Source: Flammula alnicola
Taxonomy: Eukaryota > Basidiomycota > Agaricomycetes > Agaricales > Strophariaceae
DNA: 64,000 bases
Reading direction: 5' to 3'
Assembly (NCBI GenBank): GCA_015499995.1
Contig: JADNRV010000196.1
Span: forward strand, 1 to 64,000
Below, in pieces: positions 45,010 through 56,600 of this stretch; position 1 is the stretch's first letter, and each line of letters begins with the position of its first letter. Position numbers and translations under genes: made by a program. A model generated the notes under the pieces. The model made no database searches and had not been told where the DNA came from. It saw nothing but the letters and a program-made list of their open reading frames with translations.

Positions 45010-45836
45010 AAGTCAGGAGCATCCTAGCACGCTAAAATGGGATGAATTTCCAAATCCTTGACCGCTAGCTGGTCACCTGGAATACTCAACCCTATACCCA
45101 TTGCCTGCAGGCATTATTTACACGAGATAAGAATGTTTTACACTATTTTATTCGCATACTAGAACCACACATAGCTGTAGTATAAAAGATGTACCTATGT
45201 AGCTAGTTACCTTAAGCAATCTCTTCCCTGTTTTATTTCGAGCTAAGACGCAGTGTCTAGTAAGAAAGAAGACGAATAAAGGATCAGTTTGACTTCGTAG
45301 AGTTCGTTTGAAGCCAGAGAAGGCTTAGTTAAATAAAGAGAAAAGTTCTTGAGGACAAGGTCCAAGAATTTAGAAGCCAGAGTGTGCTTAGAGGCCAAGA
45401 GAGCACCTAGAGAGTCAGAAACAGAGTCCACAAGTGGGCTAGCAGATCATTCAGAAGGTAGCGCACAGTGCGGCCTTAGTTTCAGACCAGTTCCCAAAGC
45501 TTCAGAGCAGCTAGTGGCTTTGAAATTCGAGCTAGCAGCGTCCTAGAGAGTTCCTCTCAAATAAAAACCATAAAATCAATAAAACCGTTCATCCCTGTGA
45601 TAAAACGAGGCTTGAAACTACAATAAAACGTGTATTTGAATAATCCCTCATACCCACTTTAAACGAACCACGAGGCGCTGTCTACAAGTCAGCTAGCTAA
45701 ACAAAACAAACACCGTGGAGTACAGCACACTACATATTTCTGCAGCTAGTAGAGCGTCGTTCGACCTAGTTAGGATCTCGCTCCGCAGTTGTGTGTGTGG
45801 TTTAGGTCGCTGAGCGCGTAGCGGGTCTCTCAGCGG
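45010..45836 (+). mobile_element. LTR-like unit B1 (827 bp)
   Basis: Starts AAGTCAGGAGC and ends GGGTCTCTCAGCGG. It has TATAAAAG near 45181 and several AATAAA signals, consistent with the promoter and polyadenylation part of an LTR. A+B together would give TG...CA ends (TGATAGGG...GGTCTCTCA). Confidence 0.65.
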
Positions 45837-46657
45837 AAGTCAGGAGCGTCCTAGCACGCTGAAAAGTGATGAATTTCCAAATCCTTTGACCTCTATCTGG
45901 TCACCTGGAATACCCAACCCTATACCCATGGCCTGCAGGCATTATTTACACGAGATAAGAATGTTTTACTCTATTTTATTCACATACTAGAACCACACAT
46001 AGCTGTAGTATAAAAGATGTACCTCTGTAGCTAGTTACCTTAAGCAATCTCTTCCCTGTTTTATTTCGAGCTAAGACGCAGTGTCTAGTAAGAAAGAAGA
46101 TGAATAAAGGATCAGTTTGACTTCATAGAGTCCGTTTGAAGCCAGAGAAGGCTTAGTTAAATAAAGAGAAAGTTCTTGAGGACAAGGTCCAAGAATTTAG
46201 AAGCCAGAGTGTGCTTAGAGGCCAAGAGAGCGCCTAGAGAGTCAGAAACAGAGTCCACAGTGGGCTAGCAGATCATTCAGAAGGTAGCGCACAGTGCGGC
46301 CTTAGTTTCAGATGAGTTCCCAAAGCTTCAGAGCAGCTAGTGCTTCGAGATTTGAGCTCGCAGCGTCCTAGAGAGTTCCTCTCAAATAAAAACCATAAAA
46401 TCAATAAAACCGTTCATCCCTGTGATAAAACGAGGCTTGAAACTACAATAAAACGTGTGTTTGAATAATCCCTCATACCCACTTTAAACGAACCACGAGG
46501 CGCTGTCTACAAGTCAGCTAGCTAAACAAAACAAACACCGTGGAGTACAGCACACTACATATTTCTGAAGCTAGTAGAGCATCGCTCAACCTAGTTAGGA
46601 TCTCGCTCCGCAGTTGTGTGTGTGGTTTAGGTCGCTGAGTGCGTAGCGGGTCTCTCA
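45837..46657 (+). mobile_element. LTR-like unit B2 (821 bp)
   Basis: Direct tandem copy of B1 with small indels, ending TCTCTCA at 46657. No internal retroelement coding region is attached, so it is solo-LTR-like. Confidence 0.65.
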
Positions 46658-47014
46658 CCATGCGGATTCTGTGCCCAATCAAGTCTCAATGGAGCATGTT
46701 CAATTCACATCCACAGCGGAAAGGCGATATTGACATGCTCTTGTGCTTATGATTTCAAGATTTCTGCCACTTCGAAGATCTCAAAGCAAAAGGCATGTAC
46801 CAACATTCCGATCCAATGCAAATTCTGTCCAGACATCCACTGGAAGTACAACATGCACCGACACCTTCAGGAGCGACACCCTTCTTGGGAAAGCAATATA
46901 GCCACAGGAGTGAGTGAGCTCAAGGAATTCCACGAAAAGATCACAATAACAAACGAGGAGGAGAATAGACTAAACATACCAGCAGTAAAGATGCTTAGTG
47001 CGGGGTGTGTGTGA
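46658..47014 (+). pseudogene. Remnant of a cysteine/histidine (C2H2-like) zinc-finger protein
   Basis: Open directly from the LTR-like edge: PCGFCAQSSLNGACSIHIHSGK, then CSCAYDFKISATS...CTNIPIQCKFCPD, then WKYNMHRHLQERHPSW, ending at a stop at 47012-47014. This CGFC...C...CKFC...H.....HP layout occurs in agaricomycete proteins found near transposons. The 5' part is cut off by the LTR-like repeat, so it is a fragment. Confidence 0.6.
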
Positions 47015-48780
47015 ACTACTAGATAATCAAGTAGTAGCTTTCAATAGACTTTGTAAGGTCTATTAAAGAGGTACTATCAAATCTGACTTGCTTCACTTTT
47101 AATAACTACTTTACTACACTCAAACACCCAAATCAATGTTTAGTTGACTTAGTTCATCCAAGGGGAGGATAATAGTTTTATAATATCAATACCTGATAGT
47201 AGGTGCACGATAAAAGAAGGTGTTTAACTATGTAATGGCTCAGGCAAGGCCTTAGGCGCGTTTATAGTCAATGGGTCATTTTAAGTCCAATAGACTTGTG
47301 TAGATTCTGGTCTGGTACTCGGAAACTAGTGCTCTATGCACACACTGCTAACTGATCTCACTTTGTCTTGTTCTCCAATTGAGAAGATGGCTCTATGCCC
47401 TTTAACTTGTCTTTACTTGTCTCAAAAACTATACTTGTGGAAAGAGGTGCACAGATGTCTTACCCGCTGACACTACAGTCCCTTAACAATGGCCAGAGGC
47501 ACGTAGACGCTTTCGTCCACTGACACTACAGTCCAGGTCCCCAGATGTCCTTTGACAAAGGGTAGGTTTTGAACAAGTCACTTAGACAGGTTCCTTGGCT
47601 TATAACTCTCTTTACTTGTCTTGGCGAATCACTTAGACACGCGTTCTCGTCTTAACAGTTCGTTTATATCATTACTTGGTTTCTTTTTATATTATGGGAC
47701 TCTCGCTTTGAAGCTACTTGGTACTTAGAGGCGAAACACTTAAGATATAACTCTTAAGTGCTTGTATCTTGTGGGTGGTAAATTGCTTGTATTCTACGGT
47801 GTTACAGGGCTGCTTATATACTACTGAGATGGATATATTATTACATAGACGCAATGACTAGAATATAGAGATTTCATGGGCATTTTGTGCGCAAGCGGCG
47901 GCCTTGTGGAGTACAGTTTCTGTGCGCGTCCGCTCCATCATGCCTTTTTGGATGGATCGGGAGCTCAGATCGTCGTCGGCTCAGCTAACTTAAGCACCTA
48001 AGACTTAATCCTCCTCGACCGCGTGGTATACAGGCTCGTGACCTTTCGTTTTCATTGGTATCTTGTCCTGTCATTGGCTATAGGCTGACCGGAGCATAGA
48101 AGCGCCTATGTCTTGTCAGAGACGCTCGGGCAATCCACGCATGTTTTGTCCGAGATAATGCTCGTGATTAGGGTTGTAACCCTTCATCCTCTGTACCCAA
48201 TACTCTGGTACCCTCGGCGTGCATCTGGGATCTCGCTGTGTCGAGTTATGCACCCCGGAAATCTTCCTGTACCCAGTTATTACCCGATATGGTATGTGTT
48301 CCCAATTAGGTATCCCTCTGATCTGAGCTTTGATCGGTGTTGCTACAGGCGCGTCTTATGGGCGTCTGCTTTACCCCGGCTGCTCCACTGTCCTTGATGC
48401 CTTCGGTAATGTCATGTGACCTGTCTTGTAGTGTGCCTAGATGTCTGTTCTTTAATCTAGAGATCCGCGCCCTTGCTGTATAGGCCGGATGGTTAAGATA
48501 TTACTGAAAGGCACCTATTTCCGTACACTTCATTAGATGTATTGACTGTTATCTCAATAGTTACTAGTGATAATGTCTTTATTAACCGTGCATTCCTTGT
48601 TATCTTGCATATTTTCCTCTAGTCCTTAGTAGTCTTGTCATTGTAATGTCCGGACTTGTAACATTTAGACTACATTATAAGCTTTACTAAGTGCTAAAAA
48701 TAGCTCAGGTAAGAAGAATAGTAGTCCGTTCACGGCTAGCCACTCGCGGTCTCTTCAGCGGATAAGCAAGGTTGGTCTGC
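47015..48780. other. Noncoding stretch, possible decayed retroelement
   Basis: No gene seen. AAGGGGAGGATAAT at about 47160 resembles a polypurine tract. Direct repeats CGCTGACACTACAGTCC/CACTGACACTACAGTCC (47466, 47518) and GTCACTTAGACA (47577, 47629) are present. A GTCTCTTCAGCGG at 48752 echoes the end of unit B. Confidence 0.35.
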
Positions 48781-49060
48781 AGTCATATATGCTGATGTGC
48801 ATGATTTGCGTCATCTGAATGACCTCCCATCCATACACAATGGTCGTGGAGATTCTCCGCAATGACCACGGCAAACCCAAACATCTTTTGCACCTGTTTC
48901 TCTTGAATCGCTTCTGCCATTTTCTCTTCCGATCCCATATAGACCTACTTATGCTTCAGGTATGCAGCCACTGCCTGCTTATAACACTTCAAATGTGTTT
49001 CACTAAGTTACTCATTGTATATAATCTTACATTTCAAGTTACTGACGTTGACTGACAACC
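48780..49060 (+). pseudogene. Unidentified exon-like remnant
   Basis: Frames such as VIYADVHDLRHLNDLPSIHNG then HGKPKHLLHLFLLNR, with a frame change between them and a GTATGC donor-like site near 48959. Not recognised. Confidence 0.25.
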
Positions 49061-49400
49061 TTTCCTACCACTCATTTCAAATTATAGTGCCTTGTTCTAT
49101 TATATTTCTCTATCATAGGCTAATAGATACAATACATAACCATTAAGAGTCCTAATTTAACTAGTTTTCCGAGGCCTGCGTGTCGCATTGTCACATTATG
49201 CTGACAGCCCACGACGAGCTGTCAAGGCATCAGTGAATATCACGCACGGCGCCTGCAGCCGCAGTGTAGCGGAGTTGATTCAAATTTGATGGGAATGGTC
49301 CATGCCGCTGACATGCCGTCTCTCGGAAATCACCGGTCTTGCTTTGTCATGAATGAATCTGATGTCCGCGATCGGTGGATCTGACGCCTCTTGACCGGAC

Positions 49401-49968
49401 TAGTGCTGTGTTGGTTGGCTCTATGTTAGTAACAGACCAGTATATCACATGTTAATAACATGTTAGTAACGTTTCTAACATGGGGGTCAAAAAACTGCAT
49501 GTTAGAAACTGTGAGAAACTCTCAAAGCATCAGCAGAGTTGCCAAATCATTCTAATAATTTATTATATGCAATTTGGCAAAGCAATACCCATTAAATTGA
49601 CCATTAAGTAGAGCTTGATTTTTTGGGTGCGAGCGTCCATGCGGACCGAATCGGATGTCACGTGAATCCAAATTAGGCAACTCCGGCATGACTCCGGCAC
49701 TCGAAATTTTGCTGTATTGCTCGAAAACTTGAAAATAATAACACAACTACCTTGTTAACAGTTTCTTTTGGGTGTCGTAGGTTATTAACGTGTTCTTTAC
49801 CTCAGTCTGACGTTATTTACATGTCATTTAACCCGGAAATTTTTTTTCTTATTTTGGATGATTACGTAACAAAATAACGGTTAGTAACATGGGTTTCTAA
49901 CGTCACAGCAGACCCCAAACCAATCTCACGTTGGTAACATGGCGAAATAGCAATCCAACACAGCACTA
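49401..49968. mobile_element. hAT-like MITE (568 bp) with 8-bp TSD
   Basis: TIRs TAGTGCTGTGTTGG at 49401 and inverse CCAACACAGCACTA at 49955-49968, flanked by the perfect 8-bp direct repeat GACCGGAC (49393-49400 and 49969-49976). The interior has several GTTAGTAACATG-type subterminal repeats and no ORF. An 8-bp TSD with TAG-starting TIRs fits the hAT superfamily. Confidence 0.88.
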
Positions 49969-50054
49969 GACCGGACGGCTTGGTCTTGCGCGCATACATA
50001 TATAACTCGACCTCCAGCCCAAAAGGTTCCTTAGTTCCCCTGTCTATCAGGCCA

Positions 50055-50642
50055 ATGTTATTGTGCCTTGCTTTGGCAATTCTCCCCCTCGTGGGCCTGG
50101 TACGTCTCTGCGATTTTTCCGTAGGTAGCGAAATGACTTACTCTCGAATTCAAGCTCTCGCGCAGGCTGGTGGTGCCTACGTTGACCCAGACAACGGTAT
50201 AACTTTCTTCGGTTCCACGGAAGCTGCTCATGGAGTGACATATGGATATGTCTTCCCTCCTTTCGTTCAGACTGGTTCCAACTCTACGGAGTTTATTGGT
50301 GAAATCGTGGCACCTATTGCAGCACAATGGGCTGGTGTTTCTCCCGGTGGAGCCATGCTGAACAACCTCCTGCTCGTGGCTTGGCCAAATGCTGAAAAAT
50401 TTGTCCGTTCTTCCCGATACACGACGCAAGTTCTGCTTCCTTCTTTCAATGGCGGATGGATAGGTCCGGACATCACATGGGATCCTAACGCGCCAGTTGA
50501 CGAAGCGGGAGGGTATGATAAAGCTGTCCGGGCTGCTGCTCAGCTAGATATGAACGAATTCGCCCGCCGAATGGAGTCGCTCACGATGGCTGAGGAAAAC
50601 TTGGATGCCAATATCGACAGGCCTTGGCGCGATGCCGAATAG
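50055..50642 (+). CDS. Small secreted CDH-type cytochrome domain (AA8-like) protein
   Basis: Start MLLCLALAILPLVGL is a signal peptide. A 66-nt phase-0 intron (50100-50165, GTACGT...GCGCAG) then joins it to AGGAYVDPDNGITFFGSTEA. The intron also reads through in frame, so a retained form is possible. The domain shows the AA8/CDH-cytochrome signature: DPDNGITF, VTYGYVFPP, TEFIGEIVAPIAAQW, GGAMLNNLLLVAWP, RYTTQ. Family members carry heme b and pass electrons to lytic polysaccharide monooxygenases. After PSFNGGWIGPDI the usual domain end is replaced by a charged tail (DKAVRAAAQLDMNEFARRME...RPWRDAE), so the C-terminal part of the fold, including likely heme-contacting residues, may be missing. 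It may be a truncated or chimeric copy. Confidence 0.75.
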   Translation: MLLCLALAILPLVGLVRLCDFSVGSEMTYSRIQALAQAGGAYVDPDNGITFFGSTEAAHGVTYGYVFPPFVQTGSNSTEFIGEIVAPIAAQWAGVSPGGAMLNNLLLVAWPNAEKFVRSSRYTTQVLLPSFNGGWIGPDITWDPNAPVDEAGGYDKAVRAAAQLDMNEFARRMESLTMAEENLDANIDRPWRDAE

Positions 50643-51161
50643 AGTAGATACCTGCCATTCAAAATTCACCTTTCCGAGCCTTTTTCAAGTCATCTCCTTG
50701 TGTTTTTTTGCTGCAGTGGAATTCAGCATCACTTTGGTATTGGTCTTTGCTGCTATTGCTGACAATATCGTCGAGGCCTTCAAGGCAACATAAGCTGAGT
50801 GGCTTCTTCCATTCCCAAATTCACCAACTTCTATCTTCGACACTCGTCTTATGTGCGCCTCGACTGTACGCCGTTCTGTCTCATCCATCTCTCCCCCTTC
50901 ATTTACTATTTATTGTGGACATCCACATATTATCTTCGGGAACAATCAAAAATGATCACTCCAATTGCAAGACCAGAGAGGACCAGAGTGACAATCCGAA
51001 TCCTCTTCCTGTTCACTTCAACGTGCCCGAACTGTTTACATGGCGGCCGGACGGTCGACTCTATGGATCATGATATCGAACTCTAAACAGATTCCAAGAG
51101 AGCTCAGCACACATCCGGGTCCAAAGCGACTGAATTTGAGCCTTCGCGACATACGAAACCA
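50643..51161. other. Gap without a supported gene
   Basis: Short frames only, for example EFSITLVLVFAAIADNIVEAF near 50720. No domain seen. Confidence 0.4.
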
Positions 51162-51592
51162 TCAGTGCAAAACGCCCATACAAAGCCACACAAAGCTAGT
51201 GTGCGTGGGTATGTCGAGATTCCTAGCGACTATTTCCATGTTTTGGCCACCCTCCGTGCGTCTAAGGACAATCACACCGGCAGTACCAGCAACACCACCC
51301 GCGATGAGGAACTCGTCTCCGCCCTGTGCCTCATTTCCGAATTCCATACCGCGGACCTGGTCCAGCCCCGTGAAGACTGACAGCACTAAAAGTACAAATT
51401 TAGAATAAGCACGATTGAATAAGGCGCGCCAGTATACATACTATAAGAGACTGCGGTTTTGGGGGTTGAGAGTTATCCAAGACGGGTTGCTTCCTGTGGG
51501 CGATTTGCCCAGAAGGGTCAAAGACGATGTGTAGTTGAACAAGTGGCGACGAAAACGTCATAGCCTCCAGCCAGGATTTTGAATGCAACCAT
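51162..51592 (-). pseudogene. Seven-bladed lactonase-type beta-propeller pseudogene (internal deletion)
   Basis: Minus strand. Start MVAFKILAGGYDVFVAT at 51592, then a frameshift, then LFNYTSSLTLLGKSPTGSNP followed by SWITLNPQNRSLL, an intron (about 51435-51389), and the family C-terminus LSVFTGLDQVRGMEF...FLIAGGVAGTAGV...IVARNLDIPTHTSFVWL. These are the first and last segments of fungal 6-phosphogluconolactonase/carboxymuconate-cyclase-like propellers, which are about 380 residues. Roughly 250 central residues are absent, so only the ends of the propeller remain. Dead copy. Confidence 0.75.
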
Positions 51593-51770
51593 GCTCTATA
51601 ATGCCAATGGTGGGAATGGATGAACAGAGAGAAACGATCTGGGGCGAGGAAGTGGGTATTCTTATATGGTATTTCAAAGAAGACTGACTTCGGTTTAAGA
51701 TATGTGGCAATAGGTGTTCTTGCATCGAAATCACCACATCTCGATGTTTCGCAGCTTCCAGGTTTTTTTT

Positions 51771-52058
51771 TCATAACGCCTTGAGCCACTCTACACAGGA
51801 TACCAGGATCCGGACAAACTGCGGAAGACGGGAAAGCGGATTAGAGGCAGTGGAAAGAGAAACGACAGCAGGGCTCGCGTTTAGTATCCCGAGACGGAGG
51901 GGAGTGAAACCATAGACGGCGTCCCCAAGGCATTCGAGTGTGTTGTGAATCCAGTTGTCGGGATCACCTACATCATAACATGGACGAAATTCCTGAGCCA
52001 GCCTGGATATTGAGGCGGAATAGTCTCGAGTGCCAGTGCATTCATGCTGCTCGGTCAT
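51771..52058 (-). CDS. Hypothetical protein (95 aa), doubtful
   Basis: ORF starting MTEQHECTGTRDYSASISRL, then DVGDPDNWIHNTLECLGDAV, ending at stop 51771. No similarity recognised, no obvious signal or membrane segment. It lies just upstream of the lactonase pseudogene on the same strand. Confidence 0.2.
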   Translation of the reverse strand: MTEQHECTGTRDYSASISRLAQEFRPCYDVGDPDNWIHNTLECLGDAVYGFTPLRLGILNASPAVVSLSTASNPLSRLPQFVRILVSCVEWLKAL

Positions 52059-53649
52059 ATTGGGAGGATTGCATATTGAGGATCTGTGAGAGAACAAATA
52101 TAATGTCTTGATCCAAACGAAGAGAATCTATGCCTGCAGGAGGCCTCCTCCAAGCCTCCTCTGAAGGCTTAAGCGCTTAGGTTGAAATATTTGAAGGAAG
52201 AGCTGCTAAGAAAAATTTAGTTCGTTAGGTTCGATTGAGGATGACATGGACATCCCATGTCACACCCACTGCCCAATGGAATAAAGTGGTGCAGTATCTT
52301 TTCTCTCATTTTCTCGCCCTTCACAGCGACATCACTTTGGAAACAATTTATCCCCGATCGTGATGTCTACTTCGCGACAGCCCACTGACGGAGTGGCAAC
52401 AACCCCTGTAACCTCCTACGGCGAAAGGCAGCGTCGATTCTCGAAGTAACGGCGAATGAGATACTCGAACATAGATTCATAGAGCATTCGGTAGCTTATC
52501 CTCATTCACCTTTCTCCAGCCACCATCAGCCCATTAGTAAGCATCCGAGACGAAGGACTTCCAAGAACCCTTCAGTCTTTGCATCTGTGCATCCAAATCT
52601 GTACAGTTTTTCTCCCGTATATTTTCATTTCCTCGTCGATGACGTTTTTGTTTCCCGACATTTAGGGAAGGTTTTCCTTTTATGAAACGAAGGAGGACCC
52701 CGGGGCCACCTATCAGGGAAAAAAACATATCCCGACTCGGATGTGGTACACCAGAGAATCGACTTCGCGTGGCTCACACACTTTGACCCCACTTTTAAAT
52801 AGCGATCGCACATGAGTAGAAAGTTCGGCGTTTCTCCAGACAGAAACGAATGATGGAACGAGTTCACAGACAGATGCCCGCTTTGCCCAGAGGCTCCATC
52901 CCATCGGAAACCAATTTCAGAGGTGAAATGTCATGAGATGGAACCAACCTGCGTTAGGACATGCACGTTACACCCTCATTAAAAGATCTCACACGACTTG
53001 ACACACTGGCAGAAGTGATGCAGCAAACATAGAGCTTGCTTGAAGGTTTGCGTACGGCATTGTAACGGTGATGAATAGACAGTGGGAAGAGGATGTTCAA
53101 AAATGAGTCTGATGTCTATCATACATGTCCGGGCATGATAACTGATAGCTGGCAAGACTTACACGCTAGCCTCCAATGAGTGCACCCCAGCTGACCGACA
53201 ACACGCGTGGGGTTTTAATGGAGGTGGGGTTAACGACGGGAGAATGTCAATTGATTTACATTAGATGTAGCAGGTATTGGCGTGTTTTAAGAAGGGGCGC
53301 ATCTATGGATGAACAGATGGTACTACGGTAACTAGGAAGTCATAAAAGGGGATTTACTTCAGAATCTACATAATTCAATGGAGGGATCCCACGTCCAGGA
53401 AAGACAAAACAACGGAGTACCCTGTCCAAAATCGACTGGATATACATACAGTAGCAAGATGTCATCTAATGTCCATACTTAGCAGAAAGAAAATATGGAG
53501 GTATTGCACGAATGTGTATGTATGTATAACAAAATGTTCATGAAAGCTATCAAAGCAAAGCAATAGAGTCATGGGGCAATCATAAATATCAATACCCGGT
53601 GAAGCAGTCCGACTGTGTTCACAGTTCAAAAGAGTCCGAAGTAAGCAAT
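52059..53649. other. Intergenic region without a supported gene
   Basis: Only short frames, such as MSTSRQPTDGVATTPVTSYG from 52362 (28 codons). Nothing recognised. Confidence 0.45.
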
Positions 53650-56600
53650 TTAGTACGAGAAAACCATGAGCCACGGGTTCAACACGATCTGGAAACACGG
53701 AGTGAATCGCAGAACCTCGCTTGTGAGAATTAGGAGACATACCGGGAACAAGATATGGCATGCAACAGACAGCCTAACGAAAGCACGGAGGTCAGAGCTG
53801 GAGGATCAAGTGCACAGAAAGCTCAAGCGCTTACGAGAGAGGCAAAATGACAGCCCATGCGGCGCCGTCGACTCGCCACACGAATGGCACGAGTGGAGTC
53901 GCGCAAATAATCATACCGGCCATGATGACAACAGACATAAGCATGGGGAACCAGAACCTAAAAATACACAATCCCAATGTCAGTGATGCAAAGAAGAAGA
54001 AAAAGAAATCAATGAGCTCGCACCGTCGAGCAATTTTAGGGATCTCCTTGAAAAAGTTGGAACGCTCCACTTCCTTGATCGTGGCCGACCATTGAATGTT
54101 GTAGGAGAACAGATGGGCGAAGATCGCCTGAGTAACAGGGATCGAAAGACCACCAAAGAAGAAGAAGCTGCGACAGAAAGGGGTAGTATCAGAATTGACT
54201 ACGCATGGCACGATGGAACGCAGCGGAAGTGGAGCCTTTCGCCCGGACATGAACGACGAACGAACTCACAAGAACGGAATCCACATGAGGTTCTCAAAGA
54301 ATGCATAGAGCTACAAGGAACGCAAAAGCCAATCAGTCAGGGTATCCAAGGAAATGAGAGGCTAGAAGAGGGCAGCCGGGGTCCTGATCGAAACTCACTA
54401 ATTTCTTGTGTCCGAGACGATACTCGAGGAGCGTGTATCCGAGCGTTCCAGATCCCCAGAACACCACCGTCGTCGCGAGGAAGATTTCGAAACTGTGCAT
54501 GAAGAATCCATCAACTGGGAATTGGAAGCCCAGCAGCACGTAATTGATGAGCGATATCGTTATCGAGCCAGCGATACCGTCTGCCACAAAGCCAACGTCA
54601 GCACACGCAAAGGTAAAAGAACATCACACCCCCGTAAAGGGCGCAAAGAGAAAGGGGGTATTCACAGTACGAGAACATGTCTACGAAACGCAGCGCGCAA
54701 AGCAAGGAAGACAGCGTCAATGCCAACATCCACAAAGGCAGACAAGAAATACGTACATGCCAACATCGAAATCTTATAGTGAAGAGGAGCCTTTGACCAC
54801 AAGAAGGTGTGAATTTGACGATTGATAGGCCCTTTGCGCCACCATTGTACGATAGGGTTGAACAGGAGCCTGCATTGCAAGAGGGACGGACGTCAGGCAG
54901 GCGAGCGGAAAGAAACAGCGTCCGAGCAGCCACAACTGACTCATTGCATCCATAGGAATACTTCTGCCACCGATTAAGCTCGTCGTCCACGCTCAGCGAG
55001 ACGCCTTCTTTGAACGCTCCTTTCGAGTATGTAGCCCAGCTGGATGGGGAGCAATGAAGGAAGAGATTAACGTAATCAACGAGAGAAAGGTAAGATAACG
55101 ACGGACCGGACGATGTAACCTTTCAAGATGAGACGCAGCGCCATATCGAAATCCTCGGAGACGTTGGATTCGGACCAGATCTTTTCCTTGCCATCAGCGG
55201 GATCAACGAAGACAGCGTCCTGGATCGCTTTCCAACGCAAGAAACTGTTCGATAAGTTTGGTGTTTCGTCAGCATAAGCACATGCATATTATACTGGAGG
55301 ATGGTGTAACACGCACGCATTGTGACCCATGAAAGGAGCAACTTCGCCATTGGCACATGCTGCGGAGTATTAATGTAAGCCACTCCGAGGCAACGGGGAC
55401 AAAGCGAAGCAGCTTACATATCGAGATACACCTATTAATCCGCTTTGTGAAGTACGCAATACCGTTCTCAAAGTAATGATGCGCGACCTGCATAACATCT
55501 ACGAAATCACCAAAAAAAAACACGGTCAACAAACCACCCTTACCCAACCAAAAAAGAAAAAGAAAAGAAAAAAAGATGGCAACACACCAGACTCATGCTG
55601 AATAATCGCCACCGTCGGCGACGCCCCCATCTCCCTCGCCGCATCGCGGAGACAGTCCTCCGGAACGACCGTATCCGAGTCCACAATCAGCACAATCTCC
55701 CCAATGCGCGTCGCACGTCCATTCGCCGCCCACGGCCGCCACCGCCTCCCGCTCAGCTCCCACACCTCCTCGATCGCCATCCCCAGTGCCTTCTCCTCCA
55801 GGTCCTCGTCGCCCAGGCCCGCGAGCCCCGGCGCGCTCGAGCCGGCGGCGCCCGTGCCGTGGCCCCAGACGACGGACTCGTCCCCGTCGCGGTTCTGGTA
55901 CTGGATCCCGTACGGCAGGCCCTTGTCGCCGCCCCGCTCGTTCGAGTGCCGCGTCTGCGCGGGGTGGTGTGCCGCGTCCGTGGAGGTGGAGGTGCGGGTG
56001 TTGGCGCTGCCGTGGTGGTTGTTGTTCAAGTTAACATTATTGGTCTGTGCGAGTAGTAGCGCCTCGAGGTGTTTCTCCATCTTGAGCGAGAGCGCGAGCG
56101 CGTAGTTCATATTCGACGCCTTCTTGAACCGCCCCGCGCGCTTGAAGCCGTCAGGCGCGGCGTCGTCGTGTTTCGGCCGCGCGACCCAGCCGATGTTGTG
56201 GTTCGCGTAGAACGCGAGGCGCTCGTCGCGCTCCGCGGGCGAGAGCAGGCGCAGCCCGTCGTCGTTGATGAAGATCGTCGACGAGCCGCCCTGCCGCGCG
56301 TAGGTCTGCATGGCCTTTTTCAGCGAGCGGATGGACGGGGCCCTAATTGCATGTGCAATTTCATCATCGTCAGTGTCTTACTTAACTTGAACGTGAGAGA
56401 AAGAAAACGCACAAGACGGTCTCCAAGCTCTCCCTGTACACCGGCATCTGGATAGTGACATGCGGCAAGTTATTGTCCACCTCCTTGTTCGCTCGGGGGC
56501 GGATGGCGGAGTAGTACTTGGAGTTCTTGTGGTAGTGCGCAATTGGCCCGATCATCATCGTCACGTTCTGCACGATTTGCAGGGTGAAGAACTAAGCATT

